Source: Dactylis glomerata (taxonomy: Eukaryota; Streptophyta; Magnoliopsida; Poales; Poaceae). Taken from it: a stretch of DNA of 64,000 bases. Made by a program: the position numbers and the translations under genes. Location of the stretch: contig QXEO01000167.1 in assembly GCA_007115705.1 (NCBI GenBank), positions 6,370,972 to 6,434,971 of the forward strand, written 5' to 3'. This document shows, piece by piece, positions 1 to 11,000 of this stretch. Position 1 is the stretch's first letter. Each line of letters begins with the position of its first letter. Below the pieces are notes generated by a model that searched no databases, was not told the DNA's origin, and worked only from the letters and a program-made list of their open reading frames with translations.

Positions 1-646
1 TATTCTTGCCTGAGGATTTGCCTTTCTGCTGCACAAAGTTAGCAGTAGCATGACCCTCTCCTTTCTCAGTAGTCTCCTTAGCACGAGCCTTCTCCTCAAC
101 ATCAAGGGACGCTATCAGATTTTTAACTGATATCTCCTGTCTCTTGTGTTTGAGAGCTGTGGCGAAGTTCCTCCATGAAGGGGGCAACTTGGCAATAATG
201 CAACCCACCACAAACTTGTCGGGTAAGGCACACTTAAGGAGTTCGAGCTCTTTGGCAATGCACTGTATCTCATGAGCTTGTTGAACCACAGGAAGGTCCT
301 TAGTCATCTTAAAATCATGAAAGCTCTCCATGATGTACAGTTTACTGCCAGCATCTGCAGCACCAAACTTGGCGTCCAGTGCATCCCAGAGCTCCTTTCC
401 GTCTTTTATGTGCATAAACACATTACACAGACGGTCAGCAAGAATGCTCAGAATGCATCCCACAAAGATAGTATTGGCTTCCTCGAACTTTTTCTGATCA
501 TTCTCAGACATAGTTCCTTCAGGTTTGCCTTTACTAATCTGGAACACTTTCATCGTGGTCAGCCAAAGCTCAGCTTTGTACTGCCACCTCTTGAAGTGCA
601 CACAGGTAAATTTATCCGGCCTCAGTGCATCGGTAAAACCAGCCAT
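1..646 (-). CDS. Ty1/copia Gag N-terminus, partial (runs off window)
   Basis: This is the first ~215 codons of a copia Gag-Pol polyprotein, read on the minus strand from the ATG at 644-646 and leaving the window at base 1. It matches the Gag start of the complete copia copy at 57546 almost residue for residue (start MAGFTDALRPDKF), with scattered substitutions, so it is an older, separate insertion in the opposite orientation. I saw no in-frame stop in the visible part. The Gag forms the particle that packages element RNA; the zinc knuckle, protease, integrase and RT would lie outside the window. The leader between LTR and ATG is only ~40 bases, as in the other copies. Confidence 0.8.
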   Translation of the reverse strand, partial: MAGFTDALRPDKFTCVHFKRWQYKAELWLTTMKVFQISKGKPEGTMSENDQKKFEEANTIFVGCILSILADRLCNVFMHIKDGKELWDALDAKFGAADAGSKLYIMESFHDFKMTKDLPVVQQAHEIQCIAKELELLKCALPDKFVVGCIIAKLPPSWRNFATALKHKRQEISVKNLIASLDVEEKARAKETTEKGEGHATANFVQQKGKSSGKN

Positions 647-685
647 TGATAATTCAGAAAATTGCCTACAATTAGGTTTTTGGAT

Positions 686-1647
686 TGTTGGAGAATTAGG
701 CACAATTTCCATAATTAATTCTAGAATATTAAGCATGACAAAACCAGCTACTACCACATGTAACTCGAACATACTAGATGTACTGAACAACAAGATGAAC
801 GGAAACAAGTAGTAGCTAAACATGTACTCGCAGAACATGATGAACATACGAACAGCAGTAGACTGCACATACTGTTCGTTTGCAGATGTAGTCGTTGCAG
901 TAACGTTGTTGATCACAACGTTGGAGTAGACCGGTCGAAGCAGACGGCGATGAAGACGGCGGTAGGCTGCACCGCCCGACTTGGATGGAAGACGACCCGT
1001 GATGAAGAGCTTGAGCAGCCGCGCAGAGCGCTTCCCAAAAACCTAATTCGCCCTCTCCCGTACAAGATCGCAAAGGCGAGTGGTTCCAGAGACCTGCTCT
1101 CCCGTTCGCCGGTGCACGCCGGCGCTCGGGATGGAGTAGACTACGGAGGCGGCGCAAGTAGCGAGAGGTGGCAAAACCCTAGATCGGTTTCAGGTGTGTG
1201 CGGCGGTAGCCGGGCAAGAGTTTATATAGGCGGCGGAGAAACCCTAGGCAACGTGGGCCACGTCCACGTCGCACGCCCGGCAAGGACTCGGTCAAACGCT
1301 CGGTTTTCCTGTGCAGCAAAAAGATAAGCTCGGCTCCGAGGCTCAATTCCGCAAACCGCGGCGCGCGCGCGCGCGTCGTGTCGAGACGAGCGAGGAGGAG
1401 GAGGAGGAGCGCGCGTGTGACACTTCTCTTCTCACTCACTTACCAAGTGGTGCAACACCCCACCTTATATGTTGGTCTACATCTCTCCCAACTTTCTATG
1501 TGGGACTAAACTTAGCTCTCACCCCTTGCCTTTGTGCAGCCAAAAACTTGGGCTGCATTCCAAATGGGCTCACACATGGGCTTTGAGATTTCTAGGAATT
1601 TCTGAAATCTATTATGGGCTCATATGAAAAGACCCAATATTTCAACA
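686..1647 (-). repeat. 5' LTR of the minus-strand copia element
   Basis: On the minus strand it starts TGTTGAAATATTGGG at 1647 and ends CCAACA at 686, giving TGTTG/CAACA ends. It is homologous to the LTRs at 56447-57506 and 62018-63084 but ~100 bp shorter, mainly because ~60 bp between the Rho-like GACCGAGTCCTTG stretch and the TATA region are absent. A TATATAAA box (minus) lies near 1225. A (CG)n run and a (GAG)n run lie near 1360-1410. The base after the outer end is ATTTT; the matching target duplication would be outside the window. Confidence 0.85.
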
Positions 1648-2168
1648 ATTTTTAAGGGTACCGGAGTGTGCCGACGCCAAATTCATCGGTTAGAATAAAA
1701 TATGTCATCTCTCTCCTACCTCCAATCTCTTTCTGTCATGGCGCATGTAGTGGTTCTACATCACAGTGTCATTAGGAAGAATAGATTGATGAGAAGAGAG
1801 AAAGAGACCATAGTGTCAGTATGGGCCCACATCATAGGGATTTGGCAACCCATACATTGTGGACAATTTACCAAATTTGACACCAAAGCCTATTAGGAAT
1901 ACGTGGTCAATATGAGCATGTTTGAATTGTGATCAAACTATACCTTACCAATTTATTGGTTGGTGTGTGTTTGGATGGCTGCCATTTTTTGGCATGCCAA
2001 TACCCCACTACCAACTCTAGTTCATTTTTATAGCCAATGTTAATCAATTTATGGGCAAGCAAAACATCAACTAAAATTTTGGCTAGACAAATCTTTGGTA
2101 GCGCAACTCTGGGCATAAACCAAACAAACCCTATGGATTTTGGCACACTGTGGTTACTCTAAGGGTGT
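1648..2168. other. Unassigned AT-rich flank
   Basis: There is no coding sequence here. The stretch sits between the outer end of the copia LTR and the target duplication of the small LTR element. The part from ~1910 reads like old DNA-transposon sequence (runs such as TGTGTGTTTGGATGG), but I found no convincing terminal repeats. Confidence 0.4.
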
Positions 2169-2173
2169 GCAAA

Positions 2174-2332
2174 TGTAGTATACGTGCGGTACAACACGTC
2201 TAGGATAGAGATAGATCTCGTGTCTTGTCTTGCACTCCAAGATGGTTCCTGTACGTCTATATATACTCGCCCCCGAGGCTCAATAATACATCTACCAATT
2301 CCGCAATCTCTCTCCCTCTCTATCGTTCTACA
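2174..2332 (+). repeat. 5' LTR of small LTR element
   Basis: 159 bp, starting TGTAGTATACGTGCGG and ending TTCTACA. The start differs from the right LTR (TGTTAGAGTATACG) by a 3-base difference plus substitutions. Confidence 0.85.
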
Positions 2333-2344
2333 TGGTATCAGCCT
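2333..2344 (+). other. Primer-binding site (tRNA-iMet)
   Basis: TGGTATCAGCCT lies immediately after the left LTR. The first nine bases match the usual plant iMet primer site TGGTATCAGAGC. Confidence 0.85.
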
Positions 2345-2984
2345 AAAACCCTAAACCGATCCTACCCTAGCCGCCGCCGCCTCTTGGCCGCCGCCGCCCA
2401 CGCTTCCGCCCGCGCCACCCCCGGGGAGATCGATCTCCATGATCTCCGCCGGGGGCCGCGCGACCCGACCTAGGGTTCGTCCGCCGATCTGTTGATCGGC
2501 TGCCCTACAGTCTTTTTCTTCGCCGGTCGCTTGACCGGTGTTTTTTTTCTTTTTGGTTTACCGATCTTAGATCGGATTGAGTCACCCATCGCCGTCGTCA
2601 ACCTGCGCCTCTACTCCGACAATGGCATCGACCTGCACCGGCCATCTTCATCAACCGCTCAGGACGGCCACATGCGCCGCACACGGGGCGCCCCTACGTG
2701 CGTTGCAGTAAGCCTGCGTCCGCGCGGTCTCCTTCGCCGGTCCGTCTTCGTCGTCCTCGCCCGGGACTTCACCGACAACGTTGCCATCAACTCCGATCTG
2801 CGCGTCATCGTCCACGCCATGACGTGTCCTGCATCTTCGTCGGTCTGATCAACCGATCTAGCGCACGTCTACGCCAAGCACGTCCCCGAGCACGCGCCTA
2901 CCACCGACCGAGCATCGGGTTGCCGCTGCGTTGCCCCTTTGGGCCGCAGCGCCGCCGCCTTTGGTCCAAGCCGCCGGCTTCCCA

Positions 2985-3230
2985 CGCACCTTCCTAGGCG
3001 CGTACGTAGCTGGTGGTCACGCCGCTCCATCGACTCGCGCCCTGCAGCTACGCTGCCCCTTCGGGGTGTAGCGTCCTGCACGCGGTCATCTTCGCCGGCT
3101 TCCAACGCGCCTTCCAAGGTGCGTACGTAGCTGGTGGTCACGCCGCTCCATCTACTCGCGCCCTGCAGCTACGCTGCCCCTTTGGAGTGTAGCGTCCTGC
3201 GCGCGGTCATCTTCGCCGTCCCCACGCACC
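2985..3230 (+). repeat. 121-bp tandem duplication inside small LTR element
   Basis: Two copies start near 2985 and 3109; the shared anchor CGTACGTAGCTGGTGGTCAC occurs at 3001 and 3122. They differ at a few positions. The upstream stretch 2920-2960 looks like a more diverged partial copy. Confidence 0.8.
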
Positions 3231-3961
3231 GACGTTCCAGGCTATCGCCGCGCCGCCTCACACGGCTCGGGACGCCACGTCCGTGCAAGGTCTTCGTCAA
3301 CCGCCGGGTTCTTCTTCGACTACCGCCGTTGCGCCTCCTCACGTAACCTGCACGGTCTCAATCACCGCTGGATTCGCCGCCTACACCTTCGTCCTCGTCC
3401 AGTTCATACTGGTCCCGCTTTACGCATGCTCGGTGCTGGCAACACTGCCGCGTGCTTTCGTCCCCGACGCGTTCCCGTGCCTGGCAAGCTCGGATCGACG
3501 CCTTGCCTTCATCGGCCTCGACAACGTCTTCTTCGGCATCGACTCCTACGACTGCCTCGACCGCGTCACCGACGATTCTCCTTGCGTACTCGGTTCTGGC
3601 AAAACCGCAGTATGCCTACGCCCCGGACATGCGCCTAGTTCTGGCATAACTATGGCCGCACCTCGTCCTCGACGGCTCGGACTGCATCGACATCGGCCTC
3701 ATCATCTTCGACGACTGCCATCGACGCGTCTCCGTCATCATCACCTGGCGCCTTCTTCGCGCCCGCGGCTTCAAGTGTGGCTACATCGACACCGGCAACC
3801 CCGACCACGACATCGACCACGGTGTCACCTCGCACGGCTACCTCGACCTCGGCACCGACCCACCGCTCTCGGCTACCTCGACATCGGCACAAGGGCTACC
3901 ACCTCGCCTGAGCACTCGTCAGCTTCCTCTCCAGTTCAAGCATCCGCGCCGCGACATCGAC

Positions 3962-4102
3962 CACGACGCTCCCGCTCCGACTGCGGGGGGGGGGGGGGGG
4001 GGGGGGGGGGTCAGCCTTCTGGGTCTACTTCGGTTTATCTCCAGTCTGACCGTCCACGTCGTTCATGTTGTTCACGACGCTCCCGCTACGACTGCGGGGG
4101 GG
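3962..4102 (+). repeat. Duplicated polypurine-tract region with G26 run
   Basis: The block CACGACGCTCCCGCT...GACTGCGGGG occurs at 3962 and again at 4073, about 111 bp apart. The second copy abuts the right LTR and serves as the polypurine tract. The first copy carries an uninterrupted run of 26 G (3985-4010). Confidence 0.8.
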
Positions 4103-4264
4103 TGTTAGAGTATACGTGCGGTACGACACGTCTAGGATAGAGATAGATCTCGTGTCTTGTCTTGCACTCCAAGATGATCCCTGTATGTCTATATATACTC
4201 GCTCCCGAGGCTCAATAATACATCCACCAATTCCGCAATCTCTCTCCCTCTCTATCGTTCTACA
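4103..4264 (+). repeat. 3' LTR of small LTR element
   Basis: 162 bp, starting TGTTAGAGTATACG and ending TTCTACA, followed by the target duplication GCAAA. Confidence 0.85.
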
Positions 4265-4269
4265 GCAAA

Positions 4270-4806
4270 AACTGGCACCATGAGAAACCGGCTAGTGAGA
4301 GCCCACCCTTACCAGCACAAGTGAAATAATTCCATCCAACATCAGTGGTTTGCTTTTGTGTGTTTTGTCCTTGTATAAACATAAACTGATATATACACGG
4401 TAGTATACATATCCTTGAGCATGAATTCCCCTCACATCCCATCATGCACACTAATCTTTACAAATTACAGTATGACCTATAAGAAACGATGAAGAGCAGA
4501 ACAAAATAAAAACCACCCAAGGGAAATAAGCAAAGAAAGAAGCAAAAGCAACGTTTGCACCCTCCTCATTTTAACCTCCCAAATCAAGACCCCAAGAAAC
4601 AGCACCGACCAATATTCTCTTCCTCGACCACCCTTTCTTTAACATTTCAATCCTCTTGGTGATAGGAAGAGACGCATTTGGCGTACATGCATGCATGCAT
4701 GGACATCCGTGGTTTAATTTCTCTTTTTTCCCTTTTCTCTTTGCAATGCATGCATTTCCCTAACTGATTAGTACGCTCTTCTGGTGTATATGGCTTTAGG
4801 TGCTGC
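4270..4806. other. 3' flank of the GT8 gene
   Basis: AT-rich and without coding sequence. It should contain the 3' UTR of the minus-strand gene next door. It holds a CATGCATGCATGCATG run near 4686, an RY-type repeat. Confidence 0.4.
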
Positions 4807-5850
4807 TCACTCCTCGAGCACCGGCGAAGATGGCCGGTAGAGGTCGTAGGGCGCCCAGAGGTAGTCGACGGAGCACGGCCGCCGGGCGTCGAGCCGGTGC
4901 CACGGCTTCCCCTTTCCGCTCCAGTGCAGCAGGCTGATGGGGCCCGGGTGCAGGCCCCGGCACCGGCCCTTGACGTTGTCGCCGCCGAGCCCGTGCTGGT
5001 TCCACCGGTGGTCCACGGCCTGGATGTCTCCGGCCAGCACCAGCAGGAACGGCGGCAGCGAGCCGAGGTGGTAGATCCTCTTCTGCTTCTGCACGGCCAT
5101 CCACCCTTCCACCCGTCTCGTGTACCCGCCGGTGCGCCACCGGTCCACGTCCATCACCATCACGCCGGTGTTGAAGTAGCACGGTCGCCGGCCGTCGAAC
5201 GTCCCGCTGAGCTCCGGGTCACTCCAGAAAGCGTCCGTGAAGTAGGTGGTGAAGTTGGCGTGGCAGTACTCGGGCGCGCCCACGACGTGGTCGGCGAGGT
5301 CGACGGAGAAGAGCGTGCGGATGTCATCGACGACGATCACGTCGGAGTCGAGGTAGATGACCCGGCGCACGTCGGGGGGCAGCGTGTCGGCGAGGTAGAT
5401 GCGCGCGTAGTTGAGCGGCTGGTCGAGCGCGTGGCGGATGGAGCGGGAGATGCGGCCGCGGACGCGCGACGGGTCGAAGCGGTACACGCGGAGCTCGAGG
5501 TAAGGGAAGGTGCCGCGCAGCATGGCGATGAGCTCACCGTCCATCCGGGCGGCGAGGAAGTGGAACACGACGTTCTCCGGGCACGCCGTGTGCTGCAGGA
5601 TGGAGAGTACGCCGGCCATGGTGCCGCGAAGGTAGTTGGCGTCAAGCGTCATGGCGACGTTCACCTTGTCGCCGCCCGCGCACTCGGCGCCGTTGCGGAA
5701 GGCGGGAGCCTCGCGGAACGTAGGGACAGAGTCCGACGGCTGCCGGATCATCATGGCGGCCGCGTCGACACGGATGCCGGCCACCGCAGTGGCCGCGTCT
5801 CCGAGCAGGACGAGGAGCGCGACGACGGCGAGGCAGCCGGCTGGAGGCAT
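4807..5850 (-). CDS. GATL: Galacturonosyltransferase-like protein (GATL, GT8 family)
   Basis: This 347-residue protein is a CAZy family GT8 glycosyltransferase of the plant GATL type, whose members act in the Golgi/ER on pectin or xylan. The N-terminus (about residues 4-25) is a hydrophobic signal peptide or anchor. The metal- and sugar-nucleotide-binding DxD motif is the DSD at 168-170 (context YLDSDVIVVDD). Further GT8 landmarks are FNTGVMVMD (226-234) and HWSGKGKPW (309-317). The length (~350 residues) and the absence of introns both fit GATL genes and not the longer, intron-bearing GAUT genes. The start is the ATG preceded by ACAAG, at the head of the hydrophobic segment. The frame is intact with high GC at third positions, usual for grass genes. 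Which GATL subgroup, and so which substrate, I cannot tell from sequence alone. Confidence 0.93.
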   Translation of the reverse strand: MPPAGCLAVVALLVLLGDAATAVAGIRVDAAAMMIRQPSDSVPTFREAPAFRNGAECAGGDKVNVAMTLDANYLRGTMAGVLSILQHTACPENVVFHFLAARMDGELIAMLRGTFPYLELRVYRFDPSRVRGRISRSIRHALDQPLNYARIYLADTLPPDVRRVIYLDSDVIVVDDIRTLFSVDLADHVVGAPEYCHANFTTYFTDAFWSDPELSGTFDGRRPCYFNTGVMVMDVDRWRTGGYTRRVEGWMAVQKQKRIYHLGSLPPFLLVLAGDIQAVDHRWNQHGLGGDNVKGRCRGLHPGPISLLHWSGKGKPWHRLDARRPCSVDYLWAPYDLYRPSSPVLEE

Positions 5851-6452
5851 CTTGTGTGTCCGGCCGGCGGAGCGCGCGGGCGAGACAACTGAAGGACCGT
5901 ACGTAGGGTGGCCGAGTGATTAATGTCGCCGGCAAGGCAAGCCAGTGGCGACAACGGCGGCGGCACGGAAGAGGGCAAGGAGAAGGTGGCCACCCTGGTC
6001 CCTGGCAATGGTAGGGACGGGTTTAGGAAGGGAGGGGGGCCACCATCAAAACGGTGGGCAAAGGAGAGTGTAAGGTGAATAGGAGAAGTGACAAACATGG
6101 TGGCAATGCATGGAGGTTGCTGGGCGGCTGGGAGGGAAGGTAGGAGGACGAACGGGAAGGTGGTGGCAACAATAAGATGGCTCTGCTGCCTATAATTGGA
6201 TTATTAGCATCCATTTCGTGTTGACATGGAGTTAACATGGATTGGCTTTGAGTTGACTCTAAATTTTGCTTTGCCATGCCCGATTGCGTTACTGTCTGTT
6301 TAGAAAGGGGGCCAGGATAACTTAGGAATTATTGTGGGTGAATTGCCTTATTTTCTGAACATCCACCTCTTTCTCAAGCAATACCAGCACATAATATCAA
6401 GAATTCTTAAGCAATTAAGGAATGAATTACCAAGGCGAAATCCCTCCATATT
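5851..6452 (-). promoter_or_regulatory. Upstream region of the GATL gene
   Basis: Non-coding. It should hold the promoter and 5' UTR of the minus-strand GATL gene. I see no clear TATA box; the closest is an ATTATAGG on the minus strand near 6190. Confidence 0.35.
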
Positions 6453-6691
6453 TACCTCGTGTTCTAGGTTTAGTCAAAATCAAACTTTGTAAAGTTTGAC
6501 AAAAAAAATATAAGAAACAAATCAGCATTCATAATACCAAATTCATGTAATATGAAAATATACTTTATAACGATTCTAATACAATAGATATATGTTATAA
6601 ATGTTGATATTTTTCTAGATATTCGGTCAAAATTTACAAAGTTCAACTTGAATAAATCCAAAAAGCGAGGTAATTGTGAACGGAGGGAGTA
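6453..6691. mobile_element. MITE, Stowaway-like
   Basis: About 235 bp bounded by TA. The right end is the cereal MITE signature CGGAGGGAGTA (to 6691). The left end (TACCTCGTGTTCTAGG) is degraded. The two arms are imperfect inverted repeats around GTCAAACTTTACAAAGTT-type sequence, and the centre is AT-rich. Confidence 0.6.
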
Positions 6692-8028
6692 CCTCCTTAC
6701 TTCTAAGACCACACAACACAATCATAAACTTCTTCACATGAGCATATCCAAGTAGATCATCAACTGAAAAGGCAATAAATGAGAAGCTCATTCGGTACAA
6801 TTGCATTTAGTTGGTTTAAAGCGAGTTCACTTGTCGAGCTAGAGAAGGATTATTACTACCACGGAACCCAAGTCAAAGCAAAAGAAGGTAAACCAAACAA
6901 CATCCTTCTTGTTCCCGGTCAATGAAATTCACTTTGGGAGTACCTATGATTTCAGAGTAGCCAAGAGGGTGAGGGCATCTTTCCCTTCAATGAGGGAAGG
7001 GTTGGGCTTGCCAGAATTCTTCTTGTTGACGGTCAATGAAATTCCTAAGATACTACTGTGAGATACTACGAGTGGTTTTGTCTTTCTTGTGGAGGTTCAA
7101 TATAGATACTATCACTTCAGGATATGGTCCTGATGTGCCAACGAGTTCCTTTAGTTATGAATCACCATAGGGAGGGGGAAGCAAATTGCAATAGAATTCA
7201 AAATTAAATATATATTGATATAGTTTATAGAAATGGGCTACTTCAAGTGTCAAGCATGGGTCCATAGATATTGTAACTGCTTCAACGGATCAGTCCTCGA
7301 ATTTGCCATTTCTAGTTCTATAGATGTGGCACTCCAGACTCCACACTAGAGGATGAATGACTCCCTTTTATTTTTAAGTAGGTTTTGGTATAGGGCCTTA
7401 AGCGCAGTGGGGGTGACAGAGGATGTGCTCGTACAGTTCATAGTTGAGTATTATATTCTGATTTCGATAAAATACTTTTGGGCAGTGCATTGCCAATACT
7501 AAGATATAATTCGGGGCTCTTTGATTTGCAGAAGAAATATTGGAAAACACATAGTATTACGGTATTAATTTTTCTTATTCACACTATTTTTGTTGCCCAA
7601 AATAAAATCAACTTGGCGTAGGAAATATACCTTGGCATAAATATCAAGGTGCGTTCCCATAAGAATAACAACTCATGCATGAGCAAATTCAGCAAGCAAG
7701 CCAAACATAGACATACCAAGCCTCAGAGCTAGCAATCGAGCATATTAACAAAAACAGTTTATCTTCTACATCTGTTGGGAGAGTTAGCAACAACTTCTCT
7801 ATTGAAACAGACAAACAAAAGGGATCAAGAAAGATGAACAAGCTATCTTCAGCTAAGCCTGTGATTTGTCTATAGATATCATGTGAATTTGGTACACGTG
7901 AGCCCAAAAAAGATACAAATAATTCAGACAAAAGTTATCCCTTCAGCAGGGTAAAATTTTGCTTCATACAGATATCATCTTCGAAGTAGTGAACTTCAGA
8001 ATTTTACCGCTTAAGATCATAAAGGGCA
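6692..8028. other. Intergenic, downstream of EMC4
   Basis: No supported gene. The right part should hold the EMC4 3' UTR. A ~30-bp phrase around GGTCAATGAAATTC occurs twice, near 6917 and 7031. The small open frame at 7689-7931 has no recognisable features. Confidence 0.4.
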
Positions 8029-11000
8029 TTAGATCAAGGGGATCCCTCCACCAGCATACTCAACCTCCTGCCATGAGAAAAAAAAAAATCAATCAGCTTA
8101 AGCAACCCATATATGCAGATACACATTCATGTATTCTCACAAACTATATCATTACAATATTGGGAACATGTTACTGGACATGCATTTTGTTTACAGGGCA
8201 GGCTGCCGTGCCCAGAGGCAAAAAGGTCTTAGAATTTGCAGAAATGTATCATATTTGACTTGCAAAGCAGTCTTAACAAGTTACCGAAGTAGATGGGTGC
8301 ATTTTCATATTCATTGCTGGAACCTTCATTTCAGATAACTATAGTTGGTAAGTAGGGGCAAATCTAACGTATTTACCATTTTCTCAAAACCCCTTAACAA
8401 CCTCAAGTGAGAACCAAAATCCCCCCTCTCAATGTTCTGACGCATTTGAGGAGAACTGTGCTGGGACAAAGGCAGTAGTGTCTATCTTGCACATATAGTT
8501 TTAAAAAATGTTTTGCTTGAAGCCACAGGCAGGTCTTCAGATTATATTGTCAGTAAACCAACCCAAAACCAAACTTTTGCCTACCCAGTTAGAATATCCA
8601 AACCATGTAATTCATTTCAAACCCGGCGTATTACCAGGCCTAGTAATAATGTACTCCCTCCGATCGGAAATAAGTGTCGGCGGCTTAGTATAAACTTTAT
8701 AGTAAGTTTGTACAAAATCACCGACACTTATTTCCAATCAGAGAGATAGTAAACAGAAAATCTCAGGCTGTCATTCGTACAAAGCGTGTTCTGAGATTAG
8801 TCTAGATGTATGTTTTTACTTTTAAGCCAGTTCACATGTCTCTCATAGCAAGGGTGCAGCACCCTAAACAGATGAAACGATATTTCAGGCTATTGTACAA
8901 GAATCAACTAAATTATAATTTTCTACAATTACCTCTTGACAAATCTATGTAATGTAACTTTCAAGTTCTCAATCCATATATGGAATTTCTAAAAATTCTA
9001 CTTGGTATGTCTTATGTCACAGAGGAAGCAGAAGCAGAAGTAAATCACAGAACCGAAGGCAAATATTCCAATAAAAAGCTTGTGCCTCAAACGGCACGTG
9101 TGAACTAATAAAGTTCACAGGGATCAACAGGTATATATTTTACATGATATCAATCTCAACCAAAAATAATAAAAGATTCAAAGCTGGTTAGGGGTTACAC
9201 ATGGGAGTATTACAGATCAGGGCACCCATCATCCTATCAATCTACTGCAGAGCTAAATCAGATCAAGCTACTTTTCCCCCCTTGCCCAATAATTTATTGA
9301 AATCAGTACAAACACCTAGTAATATAAAATTTAGTAGCACCAGCCAAGAGGAAACAAAGAAGTAATAACTAATACGTATACTTAGTCACAAGTCACAACC
9401 AATGAAAATATGGCACTGAGAAGAAACAAATAGTTTAGATGGTATCGACAACATACCCTAGCAGGAGACAGTGATGACACCCAATCCGATGCATTTGTTG
9501 GAAGAAGACCCAAAGTGTTGAGCTGTAGAAGAGGATAATCAAGTCTGAAGCTTTCATAGAAATACATGCAGATGTTTGTCTTAATCATTATTATAACTAA
9601 CCTTCCATACACCCAAACCCATAGCGGCCAAGTTGAGAGCAATGAAGAGCAACTTAGGTGCAAGTGTATCCACCCTTGGGTCCTTAAATGGTTCAAAAAC
9701 TACAAAAGAAATACAGAATTAAAAGGGAATTGAAACAATCCTAAATTGCATGGAGAATAATGTGATCACATTTTAGTACATGATGCCCAGAAATCTCGTT
9801 AGCGCAATCAAGAACAAGGCAATAGACCATAGAAGCATATATTTCTTGCATCCAAGAGAATCATACAGAGGATGGAGGATGGAGCCATGCAGCTATACAA
9901 AACTAAAATTGTTCTTGCCCATTTACTGTATCAAGAGAAACCAGGATGGTTATCTAGCTTGAGTGATAATCTAGTAATTTATGTTCGCTATTTTCATGGA
10001 ATATACCCATCACTTGGTAATATAGCACCATCGAAGTCAAACTATAGGGCTATAAAGCCATCTGAACTAGCATGACCAGAACAGAAACTGGGACAAGTTA
10101 TTGTACTGAACAGAGACTCCTACATACACATGTGCATACGCATTATTCAGCTCTCAGATTTCACACTTATACTAGAACAGCCTCCTTTTAGGGGGCATAG
10201 GACATATTAACCATCAGTCCTTATGTTCCTAACAACTAACGCAGGCACCAAAGTTATGATATAAAAACATGCAGGATTAAAACTATAGCCAGAGGTAAGT
10301 CAAACAAGTTATTCCATTTCAAATGTGTAAATTCACCGGAAAAGCAGAAAGAAAATAAATATTTTACCATCTCAGCATGCATTTCTAGCATTGTAATGCT
10401 GATAGCCAGTTTTGAGATTTCAATGTGGGCCAATTCAACAGTGCTTTTCAGAACCATGCTAGCTAATCCAAAGCATACAGCCACATATAGATATAGTTGG
10501 TATACTTAAGAGTGGAACTAAACTAGCAGCACAGTAATATAAAACAGTGATTTTATAAACATCGTCACTAGCTGCCGCCACATTTAGTCATTGGTGTTGC
10601 CGCTATGATAGCCAGTTAGCCACTTGCAGAAGCCACAGCTGCTCGCACATCAGCAGCAAGAGATATAATCTTATCTCTACCTTATCCCTCATCTCGACCC
10701 TATCCACCTGGATCGCTAACATGGTTTACAACAGCAAACCTAGATTGACGGATGAGTGACCTAGGCCGTGGTTGACAACTTTAACCCAATCCTGGTATCT
10801 ATGACATGTGTGGCCTTTATGTTAATAAGACTTTAATGGGGTCACAGCGACAATAGCTACAACTTAGAACCATTTTTTTTCTGCATAAACCAACAGCATT
10901 GACAGTCAGAATGTTTGAGCTAACTTGACTCAAAATTTGTAGGCATGTGTCCATGGCACTGTGAGCATCTAGGTTCCATTGAAAAAGTAACAGTTGCCCA

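Larger units (their letters stand above)
2174..4264 (+). mobile_element. Small non-autonomous LTR retrotransposon (2.1 kb)
   Basis: Two short LTRs (2174-2332 and 4103-4264, ~160 bp) flank a GC-rich interior. Both LTRs share the TATATATACTCGC and CCGAGGCTCAATAATACAT blocks and end in TTCTACA. The element is bordered by a perfect 5-bp target duplication GCAAA (2169-2173 and 4265-4269). Directly after the left LTR is TGGTATCAGCC, a primer site for initiator Met tRNA, and the right LTR is preceded by a G-rich tract. No Gag, protease or RT is present; the 285-codon open frame at 3283-4140 is a by-product of C-rich sequence. Such elements depend on enzymes supplied by an autonomous relative, probably copia because of the Met primer site. 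Confidence 0.85.

Noticed and set aside
3283..4140. 285-codon open frame in the small LTR element
   Set aside because: It is His/Arg/Pro-rich low-complexity translation of C-rich sequence, and it runs across the G26 run into the 3' LTR. No Gag or pol motif.
4897..5892. 331-codon open frame on the plus strand
   Set aside because: It is the antisense shadow of the GATL gene; high GC at third positions keeps the opposite strand open. It has no domain of its own.
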